From Bicyclus anynana (Eukaryota > Arthropoda > Insecta > Lepidoptera > Nymphalidae): 64,000 bases of DNA. This document shows positions 10,651 to 21,723 of this stretch, one piece after another. Under the pieces are notes generated by a model. The model ran no database searches. It saw only the letters and a program-made list of their open reading frames with translations, and was not told where the DNA came from. Position 1 is the first letter of the stretch; every line of letters begins with the position of its first letter. A program made the translations under genes and the position numbers. The stretch is from the NCBI RefSeq assembly GCF_947172395.1, contig NC_069100.1, positions 12,862,109-12,926,108 of the forward strand, read 5' to 3'.

Positions 10651-10760
10651 CTCTACAAGTAATCAAACTCGACGTTTCAAAAGTGCTTGTAAACTAACTC
10701 CACTTGAAAATATACGAATTTTGAATTTTAATTACAAGAAAAACGAATTTCAATTTGCAA
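10651..10760 (+). repeat. LINE 3'-tail family H fragment
   Basis: GACGTTTCAAAAGTGCTTGT, AACTAACTCCACTTGAAAAT and TGAATTTTAATTACAAG form the 3' end of a LINE family also present at 25580, 56675 and, in reverse, 60195. A jockey-type origin is likely but unproven. Confidence 0.55.
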
Positions 10761-10765
10761 GACCG

Positions 10766-10930
10766 GGACTAGCGGTTAGCTCCTGGCCTACAAATCGTTC
10801 GCAAAGTTAAGCTGATTTCGAGTGACGGTGTTTCGTCGACTGACGTTTAATTATTCACCGAATTTTGTGTGTCCGGCGTTAATTCTTCCCCAACGCCACC
10901 TTCTGTAGGATTAGTGCGAATTATGTGACG
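10766..10930 (+). repeat. unclassified repeat, copy 2 of a pair
   Basis: Direct repeat of 9407-9576, joined here to the 3' end of the LINE fragment before it. Confidence 0.65.
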
Positions 10931-11499
10931 TCCCTTATCTGGGGAATCCGTAAGAAACGACTTGAGTGACCAACTAATACCTCGATTTACTGAGTAAGTA
11001 TTTTTACACCAATATAATAGCGCTGTCATTGTGCACCTAATATCACAATATACCTACTTACTTGCTGAATAAGCTTGCAAATTATAAATATAATAAAATA
11101 TTTTTAACAAAAAAATTCAACCGACTTCAAATTCACATAAATAACACACCAACACAGTGATGCATTAAATCAGAAAATTTTAGGATTTTTAGACGGTTCT
11201 TTCTCGTGTTTCTTGCAGAAACGGCTATAATTAATACGCCACTGGCTTGGCACCGCCTTCAAAGTGATCAGAACATAGCACATAGGATGTTATTTTTCAC
11301 TTTTTAGTTTATGTTATAAACATATAGTTTTTACACTTCCTAAACATAAAAACCAACATTGCAGACACTAGACAATATTTAGGTATTATGTGTTTAAATA
11401 ACTTTCTTTGTTTAATAAGCGACTAAATTAAGACAATTATGCTCTTGTGTCCGCCTCAGTTTTGATGCACTAGTGCAATATCTCTAGTATTTTTTTTTA
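10931..11499. other. unassigned stretch
   Basis: AT-rich; AAATTCAACCGACTTCAAAT at about 11113 resembles the end of the AACCGACTTCC repeat. No gene seen. Confidence 0.5.
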
Positions 11500-11705
11500 C
11501 AAGTTAGCCCTTGACTACAATCTCACCTGATGGTAAGTGATCATGCAATTTAAGATGAAAGCGGGCTAACTTGTTAGGAGGAGGATGAAATCCACACTCT
11601 TTTCGGTTTCCACACGACATTGTACCGGAACGCTAAATCGTTTGGCGGTACGTCTTTGTCGGTAGGGTGGTAACTAGCCACGGCCGAAGCCTTCCACCAG
11701 CTAAA
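11500..11705 (-). repeat. SINE family A, 5'-truncated
   Basis: Minus strand: tail and body to CTGGTGGAAGGCTTCGGCCG. The tRNA-like head is absent. Confidence 0.8.
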
Positions 11706-11932
11706 TGAAATGTCACCATTATTAAACTTAAGCACGTCATCCGATTCGAATAAAACAATCATCATATTGACAGGAAGCTAGTAAAACCATATCTGTACCA
11801 ATAATCGCTGTTGAATCTACAGAACGTGACAGTATGGTGTTCTTACACCATAAAAAAGCTATAAACATGGACTTATAATGGCCACACACCATGAACGGGT
11901 TGGATCTAATGTCTATAACATTTTGCTTTTTT

Positions 11933-12216
11933 TTATTCTCTACTATTACTAGCCACCTGACTACAATCTCACCTGATGGTAAGTGATGATGCAATCTAAG
12001 ACGGAGCGGGTTAACTTGTTAGGAGTAGGATGAAAATCCCCACCCCTTTGGCGGTACGTCTTTGCCGGTAGAGTGGTAACTAGCCACGGCCGAAGCCTCC
12101 CACCAGCCAGACCTGGACAAATTAAGAAAATCTCAATCTGCCCAGCCGGGGATCGAAGCCGAATCGAGCCGTCTTGTAAATCCACCGCGCATACCACTGC
12201 CACAAGGAGGCCTTAA
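11933..12216 (-). repeat. SINE family A with head and a body deletion
   Basis: Minus strand. The head (GGCCTCCTTGTGGCAGTGGT) is present. In the body the segment between CACCCCTTT and GGCGGTACG is missing, so the TTCCGGTACGATG core is lost. Confidence 0.8.
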
Positions 12217-12567
12217 ACACAGTAGATATAAAAAGCAGTATAATAACTCGGCCGTATTTTTGAAATAAATATCTACAGCCGCGCGCTCCGTAAACATGTG
12301 ATAGGGCTGCCCGCCTCCAGCATTTTAATTACATTTGGCAACTTTGTGTTTCCATTTAGTTATGTGATTGTAAATTTTTTTAAATAAACAAATAAAATAC
12401 TTAGTAAATTGTAGTAAAATAGGAAGTGATCAATAAAATGCGTGTTGTTTTTTGATTGGTAGATTTAAATAAGGCTGATACTAATCAATGATCTTGAAGG
12501 ACCTTCATATATTTATTTTGGTGATGCCATCTAGGTATTACCACCACACTAGGTGACCAAATAATAA
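12217..12567. other. unassigned stretch
   Basis: No gene or repeat identified. Confidence 0.45.
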
Positions 12568-13369
12568 AAAATCGGTCAAGTGCGTGTCGGGCCACGCGCA
12601 GTGTAGGGTTCCGTAGATTATGTTAGCACTTTAATCCCTTATGTTATGCACAAAAATACCGATAACACTATAGAATAGACGATAAAAAATTGATCCTGAC
12701 TTGGCATGTAGGGAAGGAACTACAAAAAACAAATTGAGATTGACCGGGTTCGCTAGTAGTTTAATAAAAAAATCTGGATAGGTATATTAATATCAGCTGG
12801 CTCTTTACTCTTTTATTCAAATACATTAAAGTATGAGCAACACAATAATGTTGTTAAATTCAACTTCTTTACTTAAGTTCTTTATTACATTAAAATATAG
12901 GTATACAAAACATACATGTCATAAGATTTAAATCTATGTATTACATAATAATCAAAGAAAACAACCTAAATGAAGAAGTTAATAAATAATTATTTAATAT
13001 TTATTACCGTTTACGTCATTTACACAATTTTATCATTTAAGCTTTTATTTATATATATTTTAAATTATGCCTTTAGAATACAAAATATTAATCAAACTTT
13101 ATAAAAATAATAACTTTTTTCCTAGTCGTCATAATTAAAAAACCCAATACACTGCGTTCGTCACCGCGGCACAGTCGCAACGGTCTTCACCCCACGATCA
13201 CCCCACGTACGAGGTGCGTAGGTATAGCTCGCGTTTCGACCTTTAGTATGAAGTCCAACTACAGGTTATACTGTGCCTTAAACTAAAGTAAAAATATTCT
13301 TTTTTTTAAATATGATAATTGATAACGTATGAATTCACACTTATACACTAAATAAATAAACAATATTTC
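12568..13369. repeat. AT-rich stretch with the AAGTGCG/GGGTTCCGTA repeat signature
   Basis: Starts with AAATCGGTCAAGTGCGTGTC and TAGGGTTCCGTAGATT, signature sequences of a widespread unclassified lepidopteran repeat. The interior is AT-rich with a GC-richer island at 13150-13290. Coding content was not found. Confidence 0.45.
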
Positions 13370-13830
13370 TAAAAGATGAAAGCTTTGCGAACTATAACAT
13401 AGGCGCCAATTTTAGGGTTCCTTATAGAAATTAATTCTTCACTACGTTCCTATACTTCCAAGGTTTGTACATATGCGCATGCGATCTAATATGTAACTTA
13501 ATAAAGGTCCAAGATTTCGTCCACTTGGAAATTCGTTTTTGTCGGATGATATTTTTTCTACATAAAATATCTTTGAAAAGACGGAACCATTAAAAAATAT
13601 CTATATGATGATTTTATACATAGAGTAAGTTTTACGCACCACGCTGTTTCAGAACACGTTGGCGGGCTTATAGTATGGCATTTATTATGGCATATTTCGT
13701 GTATATAAATAAAAAAAAGAATTTTCAAAATCGGTCCACAAATGACGAAATTATCGCTGGACATACATAAAAAAAACATACATACAGCCGAACGTAGAAC
13801 CTCCTCCTTTTTGGAAGTCGGTTAATAAAA
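13370..13830 (-). repeat. unclassified repeat ending in AACCGACTTCCAAAAAGG
   Basis: The minus strand begins TTAACCGACTTCCAAAAAGG AGGAGG and then TTCTACGTTCGGCTGTATG. The same start occurs on plus at about 26443-26490. The remaining body has CCGATTTTGAAAATTC, typical of this repeat type. Class unknown. Confidence 0.5.
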
Positions 13831-13904
13831 TAAATAAATTATTAAGTTTTTACGATTGCTATCAGATGTTAATAATAATGGCTTTACTGGCTCTCCGAAG
13901 CACG

Positions 13905-14055
13905 GGGTTGAAATATCGCCCACTTTCCAACTTCAGGCTAATTTCACTGTAAAAAAAAAATCTTATAAAAAACAAAAACTGAGGATTTTATAACCCAAGG
14001 GTTGATCCCAGGATCTCGTGAAGTCACATTTGCTAAACACTGGACTAGCAGTAAC
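13905..14055 (-). repeat. possible tRNA-derived SINE
   Basis: On the minus strand, a B-box-like GGATCAACCC follows an A-box-like stretch (CCAGTGTTTAGCAAATG) by about 40 bases. Similarity only; no second copy is seen in the window. Confidence 0.3.
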
Positions 14056-14337
14056 AAGTCTTCAACATACCTACGGAACCCTTAACCCCCAAACAACCAA
14101 ACGTTCTTGCGATAATTTTTTACACACAAATCGGTTGCTTGTTTTACGTAAGAACAACATGGCGGCGCCTAAACACGTGTCCCAGACGTAAAAAAAATCC
14201 ATTTGCATGTGTTAACACGGGAAAAGATGTTTATTCATACTTTGACAAGTTATTTCGGGTATTTTTGACTATGGTATGTTACTAATGAACTGGACCTCTG
14301 TTATGTGAGTTTGTTTTGCTTTTTAGGCATCCGTAAT

Positions 14338-14455
14338 CAACGAGTCGCGGAGTTGAAGTGGCAATGAACATGACACATAGTTTGAAGAGCCGATGATATA
14401 AAGGCGACCTCGCACTAGAAAGCGCAGTGTTCGTCGACCCCTCACCAAGTGAAAA
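14338..14455 (+). repeat. RTE-type LINE fragment
   Basis: CAACGAGTCGCGGAGTTGAAGTGGCAATGA, given in parts, plus AGAAAGCGCAGTGTTCGTCGACC match the C-terminal reverse transcriptase region of the LINE family at 45866-46262. Frames are broken. Confidence 0.6.
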
Positions 14456-14959
14456 TTTTACCACAGAATTTTTAGTTTGTCTGCCCGACATGGATGCAGT
14501 AGGGATAAATTACGGTTTTCAAGTAATGTAAAAATTATTGTGATTGTTTTAACATTTTTTTCTATATTGTATATAGTCAAGCGCTTAACAGCAATCAGCC
14601 TGTAAAAGACTTTCTCTAAAGTTGTGTTGTTGTCGATGTGAAATAATTTTATTTTTGGCATCCCATAGAAATAAAGTTCAAAATAAAACTCCGTAAAGTA
14701 ATAGGCGAATATTACATCGACGAGTGTAAAATAGCGGAATCACACCCCAGATTATAAGCGAAGACGTAGCCTGGAACGTGGAACGTGTTGTCTACAAAAT
14801 AACCTGACCACTCGGTCAGTTTATTTTATAGACAAACACTTGACTTGAATGTACCGATATTTTTTTAGTGCGAGTTAGAAACGAACAACCAAATAAGTCT
14901 CTTAAAATAATAATTTAATTCATCGATATCCGTATGGTGTAAACATCGGGAATAGATTG
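14456..14959. other. unassigned stretch
   Basis: Two short frames on minus (67 and 69 codons) show no recognisable protein. Nothing else is assigned. Confidence 0.4.
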
Positions 14960-15019
14960 TAATATATTACGCTACGTCAATGTAACGTAATATATTACAT
15001 TACGTCGATGTAACGTAAT
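14960..15019. repeat. 28-bp tandem duplication
   Basis: TAATATATTAC followed by a variable pair and TACGTCAATGTAACG (14960-14987) is repeated at 14988-15015 with three substitutions, then begins a third time. Each unit is partly self-complementary around TTACGTCGATGTAA. Confidence 0.75.
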
Positions 15020-15953
15020 AAATCCGAGGGCCACTCGCTATTAGCGTGTTTTAATTTATTGCAAACGAAATTACGTTCGCGATTTTTTATCTTGCGAACG
15101 GTGTCTTGTGGTGTAAGTTGTAAGCGGCAGCGGTATCTCTTTAGCCTATGTAACTATGTAAGATATATATATGACTATGCACCTACTGCTTGTGAAGTTC
15201 TATTAGTAATAAATTTTCATTTATTTTCATTCTCTTTCCCTCTCATACATTTTTTTTTCATTAAAAAAAAGGTTTACTGATTTTTAGCATACTCAGAAAA
15301 GATTTTAAAAATAAGAAAACTAATGTCGAACAAAGGTTCACAACATTTGTCAGGACAACTTAATTAACAAATCAAACTGTAACCAAAATAAGACCCTAGA
15401 ATGGCAGAGAATGACCTTGAGTGAAGTCACGCACTTGTGAACGTTGTGTGTAGGGTTAAAGGATCCTTTGACTTTTAACAAACACTCCCCTTTTCCACTC
15501 AAGTCACTCTCCCGCCTATCCCAAGTAACCCATAAAGAATTACACAACAAGACACGTGGACGGCTCGAACGCCACGAGCACACTGAAGCCGTCCGTACCG
15601 CAAAGCATTGCAACTCGGCGATATCATGATATGCAAGTTCATACTGCAATGCGATCAAATAATAATGCTTCATCTATCAGTGACTCTGATACCATTTCGT
15701 GACATATCACCTATTTCTTACCATGTGGAGACTAACCACGAATCATTCGGAGTAGGATTGATGTTCCTCACACTTACCCACAAAGCTTATCGATCTTAAC
15801 GTCCCACTAAACTGAAGCCCGCAATTTACAGTAGACGACGTTAGAGAGTCGTTCCTACCCTCACGTTTTTGTAGCTATCGGGCTCGGCTATAACAGAGAT
15901 TTTACGTTCACCACGTTGTTCAAATAAGCAGACCTTCGCAAATATAACAATAA
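15020..15953. other. unassigned stretch, balanced composition at 15420-15640
   Basis: Overlapping short frames on both strands (107 codons on minus at 15350-15673, 61 on plus at 15444-15629) have no protein features I recognise. The GC content is higher than in neighbours. This is the least repeat-like part of the first 16 kb, but I cannot support a gene. Confidence 0.35.
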
Positions 15954-16103
15954 CTAGCTGACGCCGCGCGGTTTTACCCGCGTGGTTCCCGTTACTATAG
16001 AAATACAGGGATAGTATATAGCCTTCCTCGATAAATGTGCTATCTGAGATTAGCTCATTCAAACAAACAAACAAACCTTTCAGTTTTATAATATTAGTAT
16101 AGA
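15954..16103 (-). mobile_element. Helitron-like element, internally shortened
   Basis: Minus strand: 5' TCTATACTAATATTATAAAA to 3' CGCGGCGTCAGCTAG. It lacks about 45 bp of the usual interior (the segment around CAGGAACTACTGGTCCGA). Confidence 0.75.
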
Positions 16104-16130
16104 TTATATAGTATAATTAAGATAACTAGA

Positions 16131-17786
16131 TGGGTCATTCCACGTCAAATCGACCAATAGTTGGACTCGACCCCTTTCGATTTGGATAAATTTTGGTCAG
16201 AAGTTTTCTTTTATCCTATAACGAAGTTCTGCCGAAGAAAAAAAATTAAAAATTTTTTTTTCAAAAGTTATGCAAAATCCAAAATTTCACTATTTTCCAT
16301 ATTTTTTAAATTTATGTTTTAAAAATCTCGAAAACTATTGCAATTAAAAAAATCGATTATGGTAAACTTCAAAGGGAATACTTGGGGCTATTAAAAAAAA
16401 AAATTCCAAAAAAAAATTTTGAAAAATCTCCAATTTGTGAAATTTTGAATTTTTGAAAATTGTCAAAATAGACCGTCGACAATAAATTTTTGGCTCAAAT
16501 TTTTTTGTGTACTACCTTGTATCAATCTTAAAAGATCCTGAAATTTTTGGAACTGTGTTTTTTGTTTTTTCAAAAATATGAATTTTTGAAATTTTTGAAA
16601 TTTCTTAAATTTTTTTTTTTTAATCAGTTTGGCGAATCGCGTAATTTTGATATTTTGAACAGTTGAAATTTCATTTAGTGGCATAATGATGAGACGACCA
16701 AATTCAAACACCTGATGAGCTATTCCAATGGGCAAAAGAAAATGTTCACGGAATCAATTGTGACTTTGTTTCAAATGAGCAGATTCAGCGTACTCAAAAA
16801 AAACTTAACCAGAGATTTAAAAATGCTCTGCCGGTACAAGGAATCCGAAATTGTCATGCCGCTATTCCCATTTCAAGTGATGTGATGAGAGTAAAAACCT
16901 CATCCTCATCTGAGGAAGGAAAGGATTTCCGGTTAAAAAATACAGATATCTACGAGTTCGTTGAAGAACCAGATATTAAAAGCAGGTAAAAATCTGAAAT
17001 TTCTGTGTTAGTACTTTATCTATTTTAAGTTTGGATTTAAAGATTTAAGTCATATTAACATTTTTCAGGTTAAGAAAAAGAAAAGGAGCAACAACAGTAA
17101 CTGAAGAATTGAAGAAAAAAAAATTTACGTAACAGAATGTCAAGTAAACTTACACGTAAAAAGCCCTATTAAATAAATTAATAACCAATAATAAACAAAT
17201 ATCATTAATGTTTTTTTTCTTATGCCACTAAATGAAATTTCAACTGTTCAAAATATCAAAATTACGCGATTCGCAAAAATGATTAAAAAAAAAAAAAATT
17301 TAAGAAAAAATTTTTTTTTAACAAATTTTAAAAATTCATATTTTTGAAAAAACAAAAAACACAGTTCCAAAAATTTCAGGATCTTTTAAGATTGGTACAA
17401 GGTAGTACACAAAAAAATGTGAGCCAAAAATTTATTGTCGACGGTCAATTTTGACAATTTTCAAAAATTCAAAATTTCACAAATTGGAGATTTTTCAAAA
17501 TTTTTTTTGGATATTTTTTTTTTAATAGCCCCAAGTATCCCCTTTGAAGTTTACCATAAGCGATTTTTTTAATTGCAATAGTTTTCGAGATTTTTAAAAT
17601 ATAAATTAAAAAAAATATGGAAAATAGTGAAATTTTGGATTTTGCATAACTTTTGAAAAAAAAATTTTTAATTTTTTTTCTTCGGCAGAACTTCGTTATA
17701 GGATAAAAGAAAACTTCTGACCAAAATTTATCCAAATCGAAAGGGGTCGAGTCCAACTATTGGTCGATTTGACGTGGAATGACCCA
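16131..17786. mobile_element. foldback transposon with arms of about 560 bp
   Basis: TGGGTCATTCCACGTCAAAT at 16131 is matched in reverse complement at the end (…ATTTGACGTGGAATGACCCA, 17767-17786). Pairing continues with small indels through AT-rich sequence to TTTCATTTAGTGGCATAA (left arm 16131-16686, right arm 17220-17786). The centre (16687-17219) carries a gene fragment with an apparent intron. No clear target-site duplication was found: the left flank is AACTAGA and the right GATAATA. Such long arms could form a very stable hairpin RNA if transcribed through. Confidence 0.9.
16693..17132 (+). pseudogene. 3' gene fragment with an apparent intron, inside the foldback element
   Basis: A reading frame opens after a stop at 16690-16692 and runs to a consensus donor (AG/GTAAAA) at 16985/16986. 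It resumes at 17069 after an acceptor in TTTTTCAG and ends at TAA 17130-17132. The exons sum to 357 bases, so the frame is continuous over 118 codons. The inferred 83-bp intron has a normal insect size. The peptide starts with residues around QTPDELFQWAKEN, has a serine-rich patch (KTSSSSEEGKD), and ends in a lysine-rich tail (LRKRKG, EELKKKKFT). AATAAA follows at 17172-17177. There is no start codon at the beginning, so 5' exons are missing. I do not recognise the protein. It may be a captured host 3' exon pair or the remnant of the element's own gene. Confidence 0.65.
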
Positions 17787-18819
17787 GATAATATAACAGA
17801 ATAATTTTTTTAGAAAAACAGTTTCATTGGGTTTAAAATAGTTATTATTACACAAAGAATTCACTCATTCACTTATGTGAAACTTACAGGCTAGTATATT
17901 TCAGTTTGAGCGTACAAGAATAGTAAAAAGTAGTAATAATAGTAGTGCTAACAAATAAACTATAAACAATAATATAATAACAAATATGCAAATAAAGAAT
18001 TATAACGTGATAAACACAAATACATAATATTTCAATAACTATTTTATTTATTTCTTCTTCTTCTTCTTCTTCTTCTTCTATTGGTGGGTAGTCATTGAAA
18101 AAAATACCAACACTTGCTGCTGTATTGCACAGAAAAGTAAGTTCATTCGGACATTAAACCTTAAAACAATAAATACAGAAATAAGTAAGCCTTATTGTTG
18201 TTGTCGCCCTGGCGAAAGACGACCATAAACTAACTTTGACGGACAGTTTTCTTGTTATACTTACCTACCCTCCAATCTCTTATGTATTGTGCCACAAACT
18301 AAAAACTGTGTTCTTGTTTTAAAAGATATTTCATGTAAGAACATATTAACGGCATGGTGCATTCAACACGCGCATGCGACATGCGCTCGCCGTATATCAT
18401 GCGCATGACGCATGCATGCATGTTGTGCAATGTTTCATTGCATGGAATTATGCTTTTTGTGCTGGCGTGTAATTGTTATTAATGAATAATGATAAGAAAA
18501 TAATGTACGCTGAATGAAACATATCTCTCTGTGTCATAGATCGTCTGTGTCATCGAGTCGGGGATTTTTTGTTTTTTTTTTATTCGACTATAAGCGCTTT
18601 TAGACTTACTTATAACTGTACAAGTGAGTGTTTTTTCAAGTTAACTACTAAACCAATCATGATAGTTAAGATTTTTCTTACTCCTTAGAGCCCATTGTTA
18701 ACAAGAATTACAATGTCAACTAGTGAGTTCCCGGTGAGAGTAGGTTACTGATTTGTTGTTTTCCATTCAGAGATGTCACCATACAAGATGACCAGAAGTG
18801 GAATGTCCTTTTTTCGAGA
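17787..18819. other. unassigned AT-rich stretch with a (TTC)n run and a CATG-rich patch
   Basis: (TTC)n lies at 18051-18079. At 18365-18425 there are repeated GCATGC and GCGCATG words. No gene is seen. Confidence 0.5.
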
Positions 18820-19222
18820 TCCTACTTCCTATTAATATAATAAACGCAAAAGTTTGTATGGATGTTTGGATGTTTGTACTCTTTAACGCCGCAACTATTT
18901 AACCGATTTGGCTGAAATTTGGAATGAAAATAGATTTTACTCTGGATTACAACATAGGCTTTTTTATCCCAAAAAAATCCTTGGTAAATCCAAGAATTTT
19001 TTTAGAGAGAGATTTACGAAAACCTTATGATTTTGATAGTACGAGTGTTTGTTACTCTTACACGCCTCGGCTACTGAACCGAATCGCCTGAAATTTAAAG
19101 TACAGATAGATTATAGTCTGGATTTACACATAGGCTACTATTATTCCCGAAAAAATCCATGGATCCCGAGGGATTTGTGAAATAGTGAATTCCACGCGGA
19201 CGTAGTCGCGGGCGTCCGCTAG
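18820..19222 (+). mobile_element. Helitron-like element, complete, 403 bp
   Basis: 5' TCCTACTTCCTATTAATATA and 3' GTCGCGGGCGTCCGCTAG give TC...CTAG ends. Two related inner modules (GGCTGAAATTTGGAATGAAA and CGCCTGAAATTTAAAGTACA) show an internal duplication. Same subfamily as 5669-6018 and the fragment at 20111. Confidence 0.8.
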
Positions 19223-19281
19223 TACTTTAATATGTATCACTCTGGCTCCCAGATGGCACAGCTCACGGTGGTTCCGTTAAC

Positions 19282-19460
19282 GGTTCCAGTCAAAAATGCT
19301 GCGCATGATTACCAATGCTCCTTGGTACATCAAAAATGATCGCCTGCATCGTGAACTAAAAATTAAAACTATAAAGACATAAGTTGCACACTCAATAAAA
19401 ACATACCAAAAGCGTATTCGTAAACATCCACAACATTGCAAGGAACCTAATGACGAAGGA
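19282..19460 (+). pseudogene. jockey-like LINE reverse transcriptase, C-terminal scrap
   Basis: The frame from about 19295 reads MLRMITNAPWYIKNDRLHRE, then LKIKTIKT, a stop codon, and AHSIKTYQKRIRKHPQH. This resembles the conserved stretch near the C-terminus of jockey-clade reverse transcriptases (the 'NAPWYVRND..LHRDL' region). The in-frame stop and lack of upstream domains mean it is dead. Residue identities are read directly; the clade is by family knowledge. Confidence 0.65.
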
Positions 19461-20110
19461 AACATGATACAAAAGGCTCAAGAGACCGAGCACCACAAGA
19501 TGACCACCAAGAGACTACATTATTATATTTGGGCAAATCACTGGATTTCGCACCAAACACGCCTTAATTCAAATACTTAAAATCCCGCTGAATGTCTCAC
19601 GACAGATTGCAGGAATAAGGAGAGACTAAATAAAAAAAAAAAACTCTGGCTGTCTTTATTTTCGTCTAATAAACTGTGGAACTATCACTTCATTATAGGC
19701 GCTTTTTCGTGCCCACAGCAAATAAGCGTCGTCGAAGTCAAAGGATAATAAAGGTACATTTGAAAAATACTTCCTCTATGTTGGTTGTATTGTATTCCAG
19801 TACTGAACAATACGTAAAAAAACACTTTTTACAAGTTCTAGGGTGATTTAGTAAAATATAGTTGGACTAGTTATTGGATATCCAAATATAACTTTAAAGA
19901 ATAATATATTATTTTTATTGACACAAAAGTGAAGGAATAAAAACCAAGTGATCGTAGCATGTTAAGTGTAGGATAAATGGGTTTTTATCGATTTCTGTAG
20001 TTCATAATTAACATTCACAGACAGACTACCATGTGAGTACCAAACTAGGAGACCTGTTTATGTCTTGTTATAAGATTGACCACAGTGTAAGCAATGCAGT
20101 CTAGTTACAC
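19461..20110. other. unassigned stretch
   Basis: No gene recognised. A poly(A) run at 19629-19641 may be the end of the LINE scrap. Confidence 0.4.
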
Positions 20111-20270
20111 ATCCTACTATTAAAAACGCGAAAGTTTGTATGTTTGTTTCATGAATAACCTACCGCATAGATTCAGCTAAAACTTTGTATGGAGATTAAC
20201 TGCACCCTGGATTAACACATAAGCTTCATGCCAGAAATATCGATGGTTCTCGCGGGATTAAAAAAAACCA
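20111..20270 (+). mobile_element. Helitron-like 5' fragment
   Basis: TCCTACTATTAAAAACGCGA begins like the 403-bp subfamily at 18820. The 3' CTAG end is not found. Confidence 0.5.
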
Positions 20271-20474
20271 TGTAGATTTGCGTACTTCAGCAAGCTTAAA
20301 TAAAAAATGAAAATAACAATATCAACCTAAATATTCATTTACACTGTAGAATGCCTGATGAGTTAGGTATTTATATAAATAATTTTTAAAGCAATTTATA
20401 TTCTTTTCTTTCCTAATTTAATTAATAATGTATGTCAAATAAAGTAGTATTTGTATATACTACTGTATTATATG

Positions 20475-20523
20475 ACCATAGACTACGTAATCCGTAGTAT
20501 TACTGTATTACGTAGTCTATGGT
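20475..20523. repeat. perfect 17-bp-arm hairpin
   Basis: ACCATAGACTACGTAAT at 20475-20491 and its exact reverse complement at 20507-20523 enclose a 15-base loop. Confidence 0.85.
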
Positions 20524-20760
20524 GATCGCTTCACATTTACAGGACATTATACTAACAAAAATGGCCGTAACTGTATAATTAATGCAGAACTAGTTACGCC
20601 CCGTTGATTTTAACGCGTCCGCTCGGTTACACTCTCGTTTTTATTGTAATGCTCTTAACAATCTGTCAGTGTGGAGTTATCACCTTATAAATACAGGTTA
20701 ATTCGTATTTAAATTAATCTACTGGTATAATTCAATTTCAAGAGTATTCAATATAATCTA
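20524..20760. other. unassigned stretch
   Basis: No gene or repeat recognised. Confidence 0.4.
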
Positions 20761-21148
20761 TACAGGAAGAAAATTTTTTTAGTGCGGATATTTTTATATT
20801 TTGTACATAAACAAAATTTAATGATCACGTATTTTTTCTTTTTTTTTTAAACTCAAAAATAACAAAATTATCGTTAGCTAAAGTTATTTACTTTTGAACA
20901 GAATTTTAGGGTCACCCTATTGTGCGTTTATTTTATTTTCGTTTGATACCTAAAGAACGTCACCAGATCACTTTTAAGCTGAATATATCTTGTTTAGTAA
21001 TAATATGTACATTATTTTGTTATTTTAGAGACATAAATTAAAAAAAAAAATTACATAAAATGTATCGAACTGTTTGTAGATTTATATTCTATTAATGATA
21101 CAGAACCACGAAAAAAAATATCCGCACTAAAGACCGAATCACCCTGTA
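20761..21148. mobile_element. TA-flanked MITE (Tc1/mariner-like)
   Basis: TACAGGAAGAAAATTTTTTT AGTGCGGATATTTTT at the left pairs imperfectly with the right end, which in reverse complement reads TACAGGGTGATTCGGTCTTT AGTGCGGATATTTTT. TA occurs at each end. The interior of about 310 bp is AT-rich and non-coding. TA ends and CAGGGTG termini suit a mariner-type non-autonomous element; the assignment is inferred. Confidence 0.65.
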
Positions 21149-21459
21149 TAAATATAAGCGAAAGAATATCTATATATCGAAAACCGCCTATGTACAAAGA
21201 TGAAATTCGGTACAGAGGTAGTTTATAGCTTAGTAGACTTTCGCTAAGAAGAGGTTTTGCGACAGGGCCGGATTAAGGTGGTTTAAGAGAGGGCGAAGTA
21301 GGTAAAGTCAATTGAGGTGCCATAAAATGAAGCTAAATGTAATAAGTTTTAAAGAATTTAGAGCTAAGAGTCAACACGCAACAATTCTGCTTAGTGGATT
21401 TATGCTGATATTATTTGACTTTAATCATCATTAATAAACGATGGACTATATCTTTTTCA
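21149..21459. other. unassigned stretch
   Basis: No gene or repeat recognised. Confidence 0.4.
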
Positions 21460-21560
21460 TTTCTGATTCGATCACGCAAAGATACTCGCCATGCTCGCTC
21501 CGTCACCATCTAAGTTAATCTGAGCCTACTCAGGCCCATATGAGCGACCAAGTCGTGGGT
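21460..21560 (-). repeat. RTE LINE, inverted 5' segment
   Basis: CATTTCTGATTCGATCACGC and GAGCGACCAAGTCGTG are the minus-strand form of the 5' part of the copy at 21724-22052. The two together look like a 5' inversion. Confidence 0.6.
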
Positions 21561-21723
21561 CATCGCTGGCAAAACAGTATTCTCTGGTGGAAATATTCCG
21601 TCTTCAGGCACTGAGGAACTTTAGACGAAAAGAAGTCGCGGATATTTTCATACCTACGCTGCCCAGCCGAGTTGGATTCGGTTCACGTCTTTCTGGAAAC
21701 TGGACCTAGGTAGTTCCAATAGC

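Noticed and set aside
15350..15673. 107-codon minus-strand frame in a GC-richer patch
   Set aside because: No domain, no codon-use argument and no start context; the opposite strand is also open over part of it. Kept only as an unassigned stretch.
16463..17756. Minus-strand lysine/phenylalanine-rich frames in the foldback arms (90 and 95 codons)
   Set aside because: They arise from the AAAATTTTT-rich arms, are mirror images of each other, and have low complexity.
16131..17786. Target-site duplication GATAA around the foldback element
   Set aside because: GATAA occurs on both sides but not at symmetrical distance from the inverted ends, so it is probably chance.
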